Positions 8,481 through 16,809 of a stretch of 45,495 nt of DNA are shown here, piece by piece. Location of the stretch: the NCBI GenBank assembly GCA_009780915.1, contig WQZD01000021.1, forward strand, positions 1 through 45,495. Direction: 5' to 3'. This DNA comes from Propionibacteriaceae bacterium. Lineage in GTDB: Bacteria; Actinomycetota; Actinomycetes; Propionibacteriales; Propionibacteriaceae. A model generated the notes under the pieces. It worked only from the letters and a program-made list of their open reading frames with translations. It ran no database searches and was not told where the DNA came from. Position numbers and translations under genes: made by a program. The stretch's first letter is position 1; every line of letters begins with the position of its first letter.

Positions 8481-9443
8481 TCAGCGTCGGATGTACGACA
8501 GGATGCGCAACAGGTTGACGTACAGCCACACCAGGGTGACGGTCAGGCCGTAGGCGGCTCGCCACGACTCGCTGGCCGGGGCGCGGTTGGCGATGCCCTG
8601 TTCGATGTACTGGAAATCGTCGACCAGGCTCAGCACCGCGAGCACGACGCCCACGCCGGCGGCGAGCCAGGCCCAGCCGCTGACGGCGCCGGTGGGTCCG
8701 GGGAAGAGCCCCATGTTGATGCCGACGAAGGACAGGACCAGGTTCAGCAGCGCCACGCCGACGTACGCGATCATGGAGATCATGACGATCTTGCGCATCT
8801 TCGTGGACAGGCGGAACTTGCCGTAATGGAAGGCGGCCAGCGTCAGGGCGGCGGCGACGAAGGTGGCCACGACGGCCTGGAGGACGATTCCGGGGTAGAT
8901 CAGTTCGAAGATCAAGGAGATCGCGCCGATGAACACACCCTCCAACGCGGCGAAGATGATGGCGAAGGCGGGGCCCACTTTGCGTCGCGAGGCGGCGACG
9001 AAGGAGACGATGATCGTCGCCAGGCCGCACATCAGGCCGGCGGTCGACACGGCGGCGACGGATAGGCCCATGGTCAGGGTCACCCACATGGTCACGATGG
9101 CGATCACGATGGTGGTCCCCATCGTCACCAAGGTCTTGGTGAGGACGTCGTCGAGGGTCATGACCTTCTGGGTGGCCGGAGGCTCCGGTGGCGCTTGCCA
9201 CGTCTGGTTCCAGGGCTGCTGGTTGCCCGGCTGCCCGTACCCCGGCTGGGCGTATCCGGGTTGCCCGTACCCCTGCTGACCGAACCCCTGCTGGGCGTAC
9301 GGGTCCTGGGCGTACGGCTGTCCGGCGGACGGCTGGCCTTGCGGGCTCCAGGGGTTGTACATGGGTGTCTGCCCGGAGGGATACTGCTGTTGCATGCCCC
9401 CAGCCGAGAAGGCTTGTGATTTCGCCAGAACGGGATTGGTCAC
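8481..9443 (-). CDS. Bax inhibitor-1/YccA family membrane protein
   Basis: 320 residues. The first ~95 are a cytoplasmic low-complexity tail rich in Gln, Pro, Gly and Tyr with tandem GQPGYAQPGYGQPG-like units. The rest has seven hydrophobic segments, with 'ALEGVFIGAISLIFE' and the late 'LVDDFQYIEQGIANRAP' that mark the TMBIM/BI-1-like family. Members form pH-sensitive ion leak channels in the few studied cases; the role here is unknown. The start is GTG at 9443, chosen because AAGGAG lies six bases upstream and a good -10 (TACAAT) lies further up on the minus strand. The gene is probably monocistronic, ending at the strong hairpin 8427-8460. Confidence 0.85.
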   Translation of the reverse strand: MTNPVLAKSQAFSAGGMQQQYPSGQTPMYNPWSPQGQPSAGQPYAQDPYAQQGFGQQGYGQPGYAQPGYGQPGNQQPWNQTWQAPPEPPATQKVMTLDDVLTKTLVTMGTTIVIAIVTMWVTLTMGLSVAAVSTAGLMCGLATIIVSFVAASRRKVGPAFAIIFAALEGVFIGAISLIFELIYPGIVLQAVVATFVAAALTLAAFHYGKFRLSTKMRKIVMISMIAYVGVALLNLVLSFVGINMGLFPGPTGAVSGWAWLAAGVGVVLAVLSLVDDFQYIEQGIANRAPASESWRAAYGLTVTLVWLYVNLLRILSYIRR

Positions 9444-9535
9444 GTGAACTCCTTTGCTGATGTTCGTATCTATTGTATCGGAGGGGGTTCGAGGGATATG
9501 TCCGTTTCGGGGTTATCTCAGGGTGCGGACGTGGG

Positions 9536-10432
9536 TCAGGCGGATAAAATCACGCCATCCAGAGTCAGCCGGATCGTTTTCCCGCCGATCGTGACGCTCG
9601 CCGTGGGGTCGGCGTCCGTCCCGTGCCGCTCGATGACGAGGTCGTAGGGCTCTTCGGGGGAGCGGTCGAGATGGGAGTACGCGCGGTCGAGGACCTGGGC
9701 CAACTGGTCGGCCGTCACCACGGAAGGATCGAAGGGCGTCGGTTGGGCGGAGTCGGTCTTCAGTTGGGTCCTCACGGGGAACCGGGGGGAGCGCACGATG
9801 TGCTGGATCTGTCCGGGGCCGGCCGTCACGTCGGCGTAGACGCTGCCGTCGGAGGCGCTGCCGAGCCTGACGACGAGGGGTTGGTCGGCGACGAGCACAT
9901 CCAACTGCGAGGCGGTCTCGGCCACGCTGGTGGGGTCGAGGGGACGCAGGAGGGCCCCGTCCGGGGAGAAGAAGACGGGCAGGGTCTCGGGGTTGGTCGT
10001 CACGTTCATGTAGATGTGCCCCGAATCGTAGTCCACGATCTGCAGTTGCTGTCCCTGTTCGGAGCCGGAGATGGCGGCCGCCTGTGAGAACAGGGCGCCC
10101 ACGTCCGACAAGGCGAAGGAGCGAGGGTCGAAGATGGCCTGGCCGACGTACCGGATGTCCGTGTCGATCTCCAAGATCTTCTGGCCACGGTAGGCGTAGG
10201 TGGCGACGTCGACCCCGGTCAGCACGGACACACGCGCCTCGGTGCGGGTCAGCTCCACGTCGATCACGCGGGTCGTCCCGGCGGTGGCCATCAACTGGGC
10301 GACCATGGCGGCGGCGGCGCCGGGCGCGGTGAAATCCACAGCGGTGGGCGTCGGGGCGGGGGCGGGGCTGGGCGTGCACCCCGACAGCAGACATACGGCG
10401 AGCGCAGCGGCGATCAGACGGGTGGGGCGCAT
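9536..10432 (-). CDS. Predicted lipoprotein, LppX/LprAFG-like
   Basis: 298 residues from the ATG at 10432, chosen because GGAAGG lies just upstream and a full lipoprotein signal follows: MRPTRLIAAALAVCLLSGC with Cys19 in the lipobox. After a Pro/Ala/Thr tether, the mature domain shows alternating beta-strand patterns with 'YVGQAIFDPRSFALSDVGALFSQ' and a C-terminal 'VIERHGTDADPTASVTIGG'. Size and strand pattern resemble LppX/LprG-type lipid-binding lipoproteins of actinobacteria, but the match is by general character only. It is divergent from the SRPBCC gene, with a 234-base region between that contains no other gene. Confidence 0.7.
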   Translation of the reverse strand: MRPTRLIAAALAVCLLSGCTPSPAPAPTPTAVDFTAPGAAAAMVAQLMATAGTTRVIDVELTRTEARVSVLTGVDVATYAYRGQKILEIDTDIRYVGQAIFDPRSFALSDVGALFSQAAAISGSEQGQQLQIVDYDSGHIYMNVTTNPETLPVFFSPDGALLRPLDPTSVAETASQLDVLVADQPLVVRLGSASDGSVYADVTAGPGQIQHIVRSPRFPVRTQLKTDSAQPTPFDPSVVTADQLAQVLDRAYSHLDRSPEEPYDLVIERHGTDADPTASVTIGGKTIRLTLDGVILSA

Positions 10433-10630
10433 GCCTTCCACTGTAGAGGATCGGGGTGGGACACGGGAAACTTCTCGGCCCAGATCCTGTGGTCGGCCCG
10501 GATTCCCGTGTCCGGACGGCGGTGTGCTCCAATGCACGTAGTTCTTGCATTTCTATTCATGGACTCTCTTTCCATTATCACCCAGTGCGGGGTATCGTCT
10601 ATTCCATCGAGCGACGGTGCTCGGGCAAGC

Positions 10631-10646
10631 CCAGGCGCACGCCTGG
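10631..10646 (+). promoter_or_regulatory. Leader hairpin in front of the SRPBCC gene
   Basis: CCAGGC (10631-10636) and GCCTGG (10641-10646) form a short stem with a GCAC loop, ending about 10 bases before the GAGAGG ribosome-binding site. It lies in the likely 5' leader and could affect translation. The upstream part of the 234-base divergent region is AT-richer but shows no clear promoter pair. Confidence 0.35.
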
Positions 10647-10666
10647 CAGATCAGAGAGGTCTAGTC

Positions 10667-11071
10667 ATGACGGAGTCAGTCACGGAGTCACAAGCATCGG
10701 TCACCACCGTGGTTTCGCGTGTGGTGGACTATCCGGTGAAAACGGTGTGGGCGGCCCTCCTTTCGTCTGCGGGGCAGACGGCCCTACTGGGCGAAGGGGC
10801 ATCTCTCGGGGACAAGGGAGACACATGGAAAGCCGCTGACGGGACGTGGGGAGTCACCCGTTCCTACCATCCGTGCGAGGAGATCCGTTTCTCCTGGCAC
10901 AAGGACGAGGAGTCGCCGAAGACGTGGGTCGAGATCACGTTGACGCAGCCGAGTCCCTCGCAGACCAAGATTCAGATCAGTCATGATCATTCCAATGCCG
11001 ACTTCGACGTCGCCAAGGTGACCGCGCACTGGAAGGCGGCACTGGAGCGCATCGCGCAGGTTGCTTTATAG
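10667..11071 (+). CDS. SRPBCC (START-like) small protein
   Basis: 134 residues from ATG 10667, which has GAGAGG upstream; the longer open frame lacks a ribosome-binding site. The pattern 'VVSRVVDYPVKTVWAALLSSAGQTALLGEG...GDTWKAADGTWGVTRSYHPCEEIRFSWHKDE...TWVEITLTQ' and the ending helix 'VAKVTAHWKAALERIAQVAL' fit the SRPBCC/AHSA1 helix-grip fold, which binds hydrophobic ligands. No catalytic role can be given. The gene stands alone, between a divergent lipoprotein gene and a convergent MFS gene. Confidence 0.8.
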   Translation: MTESVTESQASVTTVVSRVVDYPVKTVWAALLSSAGQTALLGEGASLGDKGDTWKAADGTWGVTRSYHPCEEIRFSWHKDEESPKTWVEITLTQPSPSQTKIQISHDHSNADFDVAKVTAHWKAALERIAQVAL

Positions 11072-11098
11072 GATTTCTAGGAAGAGTATGCAGGGGAA

Positions 11099-11123
11099 GG
11101 GCGACCAGATGATCTGGTCGCCC
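11099..11123. terminator. Terminator palindrome between convergent genes
   Basis: Perfect 12-base arms GGGCGACCAGAT (11099-11110) and ATCTGGTCGCCC (11112-11123), 27 bases after the SRPBCC stop. It probably ends that transcript and may also act on the minus-strand MFS gene. Confidence 0.7.
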
Positions 11124-11191
11124 GCTTCGTCATCACGTCTGTGAGCGGGCGCCCGTCACGGGGACGCCCAGGTGGGGACGCCCGGACGGGA

Positions 11192-12451
11192 TCACTCGTC
11201 GCGGTCCGGTGGACGTGTGGGGCGGATCGAGGCGGTGTCCATGGACGCGGCGCCGCCGGGGCGGTACAGCGGAGTCGCCAGGGACACCACGACCACAGCG
11301 AGGACGGCCGAGGCGAACATGACCGCGCTCATGGCCGGGGCGGTCTCGCCGACCAGGCCGACCACGGGGGCGACGAGGCCCGCGACGCCGAATTGGAGGA
11401 AGCCGATGCAGGCGGCCGCCGTGCCCGCCCTCTCGCCGTGGCGGCCCAACGCCAGGCTGGACGCGTTGGGCGGGGTGAAGTTGATCAGACAGCACACGAT
11501 GAACAAGGAGACTAGCAACAGGGGCAGTCCGCCCCACTCGGTGAGGGCGACGAGGAAGAGCCAGCCGGTGAGGACGGCCATCAGGGGCGCCACGACCCTC
11601 AGCATCGTGGCCGGTGTGAAGTGTTTGACCAGGGCGGCGCTCACCTGGGCGCCGCCGACCAGGCCGATCCCGTTGGCGGCGAAGAGGAGCCCGAATTGGG
11701 TCGTCGACAAGGAGTAGCCCTGTTTGAAGACGTACGGGGACCCGACGACGTAACTCATCAGGACCCCGGAGCCCAAGCCGGGCAGGATCGCCAAGGCGAT
11801 GAAGGTGCGGTCGCGCAGGAGGATGGAGTACCCCTTCCAGGTGGCGGCGGCCGAATGGATGCGGCGCTCGGGGGGAAGGGTCTCGGGCAGTTTGAGGAGC
11901 ACGGCGACGAACAGGAAGACCCCGTACACGCCCAGGACGGCGAAGATGCCACGCCAGGAGATCCAATCGCCGATGTACCCCCCGATGGTGGGGGCGAACA
12001 GGGGCGCCACCCCGATGACGAGCATCAGGCGCGACATCAGGCGCGAGGCGTCGCGGCCGACGAACCGGTCGCGGATGACGGCCATGGCGACCACCCCGGC
12101 GGAGGCGTTGAAGAAGCCCTGGCAGGCGCGGAAGACGATCAACGGCATCATGCTCGGCGCCAGGGCGCACAGCACGGAGACCAGGATGTGCAGGCCCACG
12201 CCGACCAGGACGGGACGGCGGCGTCCGAAGCGGTCGGACAGCGGCCCGATCACGAGTTGTCCGACGGCGTTGCCGATCATCATGGCGGTGATCGTGAACT
12301 GGGCCGCCGCGGCCGTGGACCGCAGGTCGGACTGCACGTCGGGCAGGTTCGGCAGGTACATGTCCGTCGAGATCGCTCCGAGGGCGCACATCGACCCCAA
12401 CATCAGGACATACTTGTAATTCGGGCGGCGATGTGAGGCGGTGTCAGGCAT
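11192..12451 (-). CDS. MFS multidrug exporter, Bcr/CflA type
   Basis: 419 residues with about 12 hydrophobic segments. 'STDMYLPNLPDVQSDL' in helix 1 is diagnostic for the Bcr/CflA (DHA1) group. Motif A is 'GPLSDRFGRRRPV' and helix 4 has 'RACQGFFNASAGVVAMAVIRD'. Bcr/CflA proteins export bicyclomycin, chloramphenicol or peptides; the substrate here is unknown. The C-terminal tail is charged and cytoplasmic. A GAGAAG sequence lies a few bases before the ATG. The upstream permease operon ends 39 bases away on the same strand, so read-through is possible. Confidence 0.88.
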   Translation of the reverse strand: MPDTASHRRPNYKYVLMLGSMCALGAISTDMYLPNLPDVQSDLRSTAAAAQFTITAMMIGNAVGQLVIGPLSDRFGRRRPVLVGVGLHILVSVLCALAPSMMPLIVFRACQGFFNASAGVVAMAVIRDRFVGRDASRLMSRLMLVIGVAPLFAPTIGGYIGDWISWRGIFAVLGVYGVFLFVAVLLKLPETLPPERRIHSAAATWKGYSILLRDRTFIALAILPGLGSGVLMSYVVGSPYVFKQGYSLSTTQFGLLFAANGIGLVGGAQVSAALVKHFTPATMLRVVAPLMAVLTGWLFLVALTEWGGLPLLLVSLFIVCCLINFTPPNASSLALGRHGERAGTAAACIGFLQFGVAGLVAPVVGLVGETAPAMSAVMFASAVLAVVVVSLATPLYRPGGAASMDTASIRPTRPPDRDE

Positions 12452-12490
12452 ACAGGCTTCTCGGAGGAGGGTGTCTCTATTCTGCCACGA

Positions 12491-13402
12491 TCACTTGAAC
12501 CCGGTCATGGCGATGCCCTTGACGAGGTACTTCTGGCCGAAGAGGAAGATCAGGAACAAGGGGACGATGCTCAGCAGGCTCATGGCGAACGTCGCGCCGT
12601 AGTTGGAGCCCGTCTCGGAGTCGATGAACCCTTTGACGCCGATGGCGACCGTCCACTTCTTGGGATCGGTCAGGTAGATCAGTTGCGAGAAGAAGTCGTT
12701 CCACACGCCGATGAAGGTGAAGATGGCGGTGGTGGCCATCGCCGGGACCATGAGGGGGAGCATGATGCGCGAGAAGATCCTCCAGTGGTTGGCGCCGTCG
12801 ATACGGGCCGACTCGTCCAACTCGGAGGGGATCCCGCGGATGAACTGCACCATCAAGAAGGTGTAGAAAGCGTCCACGGCGAGGAATTTGGGAAGGATCA
12901 AGGGGACGAAGGTGTTGATCAGTCCCAGTTTGTTCCAGATGATGTACTGCGGGATGAGGACCACGTGCCCGGGCAGCATCACCGTCAGCAGCATCACGGC
13001 GAACATCACGGAGCGTCCCCGGAACTTCTGGCGGGCGAAGGCGTAGGCCGCGAGCGAGCAGGTCGCGAGGTTGCCGATCACGCACCCCACGGTGATGATG
13101 AGGGTGTTGAGGAAGAAGTGGGCGAAGGGGTAGGTGTAGCCCGTCATCTGCTGGAAGGACGTGAAACCGGTGGCGAAGTTGGTCAGGTTCCCGAAGTCGG
13201 GCAACGGCAGCAGCCAGGTGTTCTTGAAGATCTCGCCGTTGGCCCGAAACGACGACCAGATCAGCCACAGCAGGGGGTAGATCATGGTGACGGCCACGAC
13301 AATCAGCAGGAGGTGCTTGGCGACGGAGGTCAGGCGGCGTGAGACGGACGTATGGTTGGCCCGGCGATGGGCGGGCGGCGCGAGGGGTGCGAGTGTGGTC
13401 AT
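12491..13402 (-). CDS. Carbohydrate ABC transporter permease (MalG-like)
   Basis: 303 residues with six membrane segments. The cytoplasmic loop 'DESARIDGANHWRIFSRIMLPLMVP' is the EAA motif that docks the ATPase, and the C-terminus 'KYLVKGIAMTGFK' is typical of MalG-type proteins. The gene lies 10 bases after the MalF-like gene and is surely cotranscribed. No ATP-binding subunit or binding protein is adjacent. Actinobacteria often use a shared MsiK-like ATPase, so the missing ATPase is not unusual. The binding protein is probably the lipoprotein at 2697, because the two promoters share an inverted repeat. Confidence 0.9.
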   Translation of the reverse strand: MTTLAPLAPPAHRRANHTSVSRRLTSVAKHLLLIVVAVTMIYPLLWLIWSSFRANGEIFKNTWLLPLPDFGNLTNFATGFTSFQQMTGYTYPFAHFFLNTLIITVGCVIGNLATCSLAAYAFARQKFRGRSVMFAVMLLTVMLPGHVVLIPQYIIWNKLGLINTFVPLILPKFLAVDAFYTFLMVQFIRGIPSELDESARIDGANHWRIFSRIMLPLMVPAMATTAIFTFIGVWNDFFSQLIYLTDPKKWTVAIGVKGFIDSETGSNYGATFAMSLLSIVPLFLIFLFGQKYLVKGIAMTGFK

Positions 13403-13412
13403 GTCATTCTCC

Positions 13413-14366
13413 TCAGGCGTCGTAGAAGACCCAGTATTTGCTCAGCCAGAAGTTGATCCCCGTGACAGCCGCGATGACCAGGAAGAGGACCCAGGCCATG
13501 GCGGCCGCGTACCCCATCTGGAAGTAGCTGAACGCGTTCTTGTACAAGTACAGCGCGTAGAAGAGGGTGGAGTCGGCTGGTCCGCCGTTGCCCCCCGAGA
13601 CGATGTACGCCTGTGTGAAGGACTGGAAGGCGGCGATGATCTGCATCACGAGGTTGAAGAAGATGATCGGGGTGAGCAGCGGCATCGTGATCGAGGTGAA
13701 CCTCTTCCACGGCCCCGCCCCGTCGATCTCGGCCGCCTCGTAGTACATCGTCGGGATGTTGCGCAGTCCCGCCAGGAAGATCACCATGGCCGACCCGAAC
13801 GTCCAGCAGTGGAGGAGGATGATCGACCCCAGCGCCGTCTTCGGGTTGGAGACCCAGCCCATGCCGTGGATGCCGAATAGGGCCAGGAAGGCGTTGAAGA
13901 CGCCGTCGGCGCCGAAGACCGCTTTCCAGAGCACGGCGATGGCCACCGAGCCTCCCAGCAGGGACGGCAGGTAGAGCACCGACCGATAGAACGACAGCCC
14001 TTTCATGCCACGGTCCAGCAGGACCGCGATGGCCAGGGCGACCGCCAGTTGCAGGGGTACGCCGATGATCACATAGGTGAACGTCACACGGAAGGAGGTC
14101 CACACCCTCGCGTCGGCGAACAGCCGGATGTAGTTGTCGACGCCGATCCAGGTCGGGCCTTTGAGAAGGGGATACTTCGTCAACGAGAAGTACAGGGAGG
14201 ACGCCATGGGGATGACGGTGAGCCCCGCGATCCCGATCATCCAGGGCAGCAGGAAGAGGTAGCCGGAGTTGTCCCACCTCTTCTTCGCGTTCAATCGACG
14301 GCGCTCGGCGCGAGGAATCCGCGTTCTCGCGGACGCCTGCGTCTGCAGTTCGGCCAGTGCGCTCAT
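13413..14366 (-). CDS. Carbohydrate ABC transporter permease (MalF-like)
   Basis: 317 residues: a basic N-terminal tail (RTRIPRAERRRLNAKKRW), then six membrane segments. It has 'FSLTKYPLLKGPTWIGVDNYIRLF' in the periplasm-facing loop and the EAA loop 'YEAAEIDGAGPWKRFTSITMPLLTP', both hallmarks of family 1 sugar permeases. It is the first gene of the permease operon. On the minus strand a good promoter (TTGACA, 17 bases, TAGTCT) lies at 14406-14434, overlapped by an inverted repeat. Confidence 0.9.
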   Translation of the reverse strand: MSALAELQTQASARTRIPRAERRRLNAKKRWDNSGYLFLLPWMIGIAGLTVIPMASSLYFSLTKYPLLKGPTWIGVDNYIRLFADARVWTSFRVTFTYVIIGVPLQLAVALAIAVLLDRGMKGLSFYRSVLYLPSLLGGSVAIAVLWKAVFGADGVFNAFLALFGIHGMGWVSNPKTALGSIILLHCWTFGSAMVIFLAGLRNIPTMYYEAAEIDGAGPWKRFTSITMPLLTPIIFFNLVMQIIAAFQSFTQAYIVSGGNGGPADSTLFYALYLYKNAFSYFQMGYAAAMAWVLFLVIAAVTGINFWLSKYWVFYDA

Positions 14367-14405
14367 GCGCGCCCCCCTTTCCTGGGCATCGTCGCCATGG
14401 TTCCG

Positions 14406-14442
14406 AGACTAGCTGAGTAGTTAGTGCATGTCAATGAACTAA
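14406..14442 (-). promoter_or_regulatory. Promoter and operator-like inverted repeat of the sugar permease operon
   Basis: Minus-strand -35 TTGACA (plus-strand 14429-14434), a 17-base spacer and -10 TAGTCT (14406-14411). Overlapping the -35 are arms TTAGTGCA (14421-14428) and TGAACTAA (14435-14442), pairing at 7 of 8 positions around TGTCAA. The half-site TTAG(T/C)T(T/C)A is shared with the repeat at 2616-2636, though total length is 22 here and 21 there. Overlap with the -35 implies repression. Confidence 0.6.
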
Positions 14443-14503
14443 TGCCGGATGGGGGTCTGTGATCACGAGATGGAGCGAATTCGTCTGAGGTTAGTGGTCT
14501 TGT

Positions 14504-14531
14504 TTGCAACCAGGCTCGCGAGCAGTATGCT
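14504..14531 (+). promoter_or_regulatory. Promoter of the moxR-DUF58-transglutaminase operon
   Basis: -35-like TTGCAA (14504-14509), a 16-base spacer and -10-like TATGCT (14526-14531). It would give a leader of about 70 bases ending in AAAGGAGGAG before the GTG start at 14609. Confidence 0.5.
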
Positions 14532-14608
14532 TAGCCTCCAAGGAGTGGATGAATGGGGTTGGTCCGCGAGTTGTCGGGGCCGACGTCGTATCCAAAGGAG
14601 GAGTTATC

Positions 14609-15607
14609 GTGTCCCAATCCTTCGTGACACCATCGTCGCAAGCCGGGGGGCAGAGCCCGGCGCCGCGCGCGCCCCAAGCCCCGACGACCTTGAGCGGCGA
14701 CCCCCATGCCATCGTGTCCGCAGTGGCCAGCGTGCTGAAAGGACAGACCCAGGCCATCGAGTTGGCGGTGATCGCCATGCTCGCGGAGGGCCATCTGCTG
14801 ATCGAGGACATCCCAGGCGTGGGGAAGACCACGCTGGCGCGCGCCCTCGCCGCCGCGATCGACGTGCACGTCTCCCGCATCCAGTTCACCCCCGACCTCC
14901 TGCCCTCCGACATCGTCGGAGTGAGCGTCTACCGCCCCCAGACGGGGGTGTTCGACTTCGCTCCCGGCCCGGTCTTCGCCTCCATCGTCATCGCCGACGA
15001 GATCAACCGTGCGAGCCCCAAGACGCAGTCCGCCCTGCTGGAGTCCATGCAGGAGTCCCAGGTCACCGTGGATGGGACCACCTATCCGCTGCCGAGGCCC
15101 TTCATGGTCGTCGCCACGCAGAACCCCCACGAGATGGAGGGCACGTACCCCCTGCCGGAGGCTCAGCGCGACAGGTTCATGATCCGGATGTCGCTGGGGT
15201 ACCCGGGGTACGAGGACGAGGTGCGCATGCTCGACTCGCAGGAGTTGTCCGACCCCCTGGCGGCGATCACCCCGGTGATGGGCGCGGACCACATCCAGCA
15301 GATGATCGCCGTCGTGCGCGGTCTGCACGCGTCGGAGGCCGTCAAGAGGTACATCGTCGACCTCGCGCGGGCCACGCGGGAGATGACCGGGGTGAAGCTC
15401 GGGGTGTCCCCGCGGGCCGGGATCCAATTGCTGCGGGCCGCCAAAGGCGCGGCCGCCCTCGCCGGGCGCGGGTACGTGTTGCCCGACGACGTTCAGCGCA
15501 TGGTCCCGCATGTGTGGGGCCACCGTCTGGCCCATGGGCGCGCCTCCACCGACGAGGCTGTGCGCACCGCGCTGACCCAACTCGTCGATCGGGTCAAGGT
15601 GCGGTGA
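14609..15607 (+). CDS. MoxR family AAA+ ATPase
   Basis: 332 residues from GTG 14609, chosen because AAAGGAGGAG lies about six bases upstream; the frame is open for 35 codons further up without a ribosome-binding site. Walker A is GVGKTT (about residues 70-75), Walker B is 'ASIVIADEINRASPKTQSALLESMQE', and sensor 1 is the 'VVATQNPHEMEGTYPLPEAQRDRF' stretch that defines MoxR proteins. The C-terminal lid domain has 'GVSPRAGIQLLRAAKGAAAL'. MoxR ATPases act as chaperones for assembly or cofactor insertion. Here it is the first of three overlapping genes with DUF58 and a transglutaminase membrane protein, a widespread operon thought to act at the cell envelope. Confidence 0.93.
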   Translation: MSQSFVTPSSQAGGQSPAPRAPQAPTTLSGDPHAIVSAVASVLKGQTQAIELAVIAMLAEGHLLIEDIPGVGKTTLARALAAAIDVHVSRIQFTPDLLPSDIVGVSVYRPQTGVFDFAPGPVFASIVIADEINRASPKTQSALLESMQESQVTVDGTTYPLPRPFMVVATQNPHEMEGTYPLPEAQRDRFMIRMSLGYPGYEDEVRMLDSQELSDPLAAITPVMGADHIQQMIAVVRGLHASEAVKRYIVDLARATREMTGVKLGVSPRAGIQLLRAAKGAAALAGRGYVLPDDVQRMVPHVWGHRLAHGRASTDEAVRTALTQLVDRVKVR

Positions 15608-16809
15608 TGGCCCGCCGCGTCAGACCACTGGCACGGACGCTCGTCCTGGGGGCGGCCGGTGTCCTGTGCGCGGTCGGAGGGGTGATCGTGGCCAGCGGCC
15701 CGACGGTGGCCCTCGGAGCGATCATCCTGGTGGCCGTGGCCGTGGACGGCGTCCGCTTCGCCCTCGTCGAAGCCCGTGCCCCGCTGGCGCTCCTGCAACG
15801 CACGGCGTACCCCAACCCCTGCCCGGTCGGCCAGCCGCTGACCGTGGGGCTGTCTCCCCAGGTGAAGAGGAGGGGATGGGGCGACGACCCGTCCGCCCTG
15901 GAAGAGACCCTGCCCGCGGACCTGGCCTCGGTCACGGTCGTGCGTCCCTCCGACCCCTCCACCGCTGCCGGGCGGACCGGGCTGTTCTACGACATCCATC
16001 CGACCCGACGCGGCCAGTGGACGGTGGGGCCGTGTTTCGTCAGGAGATTCTCCCCCTTGGGGATGTGGTGGACCCGCATCCAGGAGCCCTCCACCTGCGA
16101 GATCACCGTGTGGCCGAGGTGGATCCCGCTCGACATCCCCGTCCTGGCCCACGACCGCGAAGGGGTGGTCGGTGCGACCGGATTCGTCCAACCCCATCAG
16201 GACAACGCCATCGTGAGGGTGTACAACCCCGGCGACGACCTGCGCCGTGTCCACTGGCGGTCCTCGGCGCGGCACGGGGAACTCATGACCAGAGCCGAGG
16301 AGCCCACCGACTCCGACCAGGCGTGGGTCGGACTGTGGACATGCGAGTCCCTGGCCTTCGACCGCCGCGAGACGGCCATCTCCCTGGCCGCGTCCTGGCT
16401 GCGGCTCATGGAGACCACGGGACGCACCGTGGAGTTGGCCTGCGGCGGCGAGACCCATCACGGCGTCGTGAGCTCCCACCTCACCCACCTCGCCGCGCTG
16501 GACGACCATCAGGCGAGCCTGCCCCTGCCGTCCACCACCCCGGAGGGGATGTCGCTGCTCGTCATCGCGTGCTCTCCCGGTCATGGCCTGACCCCCGACC
16601 ACCTCGTCCACCCGCCCCAAGGCAGGGGTCGCGAACGATCGGTCTCCGGGGCGCTCGCGGTGGTGTTCTCGGACGTGGAGGCCGACGCGTCCCTGCTCTC
16701 CGCCCACGGATGGACGGTGCTGCGTGTGGGGTCGTCGGCCAGCCTGGACGAGGCGGGGGCGCGGCTGGCCCATTTCATCCAATCCGCCCAGATGGCGAGG
16801 CTGGCATGA
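15607..16809 (+). CDS. DUF58 domain protein
   Basis: 400 residues. The ATG at 15607 shares a base with the moxR stop (TGATG), which fixes the start. Two hydrophobic segments occupy about residues 8-50. A beta-rich region follows, then the DUF58 signature 'VRVYNPGDDLRRVHWRSSARHGELMTRAEE'. DUF58 is a von Willebrand A-like domain that partners with MoxR ATPases. Its stop overlaps the transglutaminase start as ATGA (16806-16809), so the three proteins are translationally coupled. Confidence 0.9.
   Translation: MARRVRPLARTLVLGAAGVLCAVGGVIVASGPTVALGAIILVAVAVDGVRFALVEARAPLALLQRTAYPNPCPVGQPLTVGLSPQVKRRGWGDDPSALEETLPADLASVTVVRPSDPSTAAGRTGLFYDIHPTRRGQWTVGPCFVRRFSPLGMWWTRIQEPSTCEITVWPRWIPLDIPVLAHDREGVVGATGFVQPHQDNAIVRVYNPGDDLRRVHWRSSARHGELMTRAEEPTDSDQAWVGLWTCESLAFDRRETAISLAASWLRLMETTGRTVELACGGETHHGVVSSHLTHLAALDDHQASLPLPSTTPEGMSLLVIACSPGHGLTPDHLVHPPQGRGRERSVSGALAVVFSDVEADASLLSAHGWTVLRVGSSASLDEAGARLAHFIQSAQMARLA

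Noticed and set aside
12491-14366. Sugar importer broken because no ATPase gene is present
   Set aside because: Shared ATPases of the MsiK type are normal for actinobacterial sugar importers.
14449-16809. One 786-residue protein spanning moxR and DUF58
   Set aside because: The part before 15607 is out of frame with moxR, which is a clear gene; DUF58 starts at the TGATG overlap.
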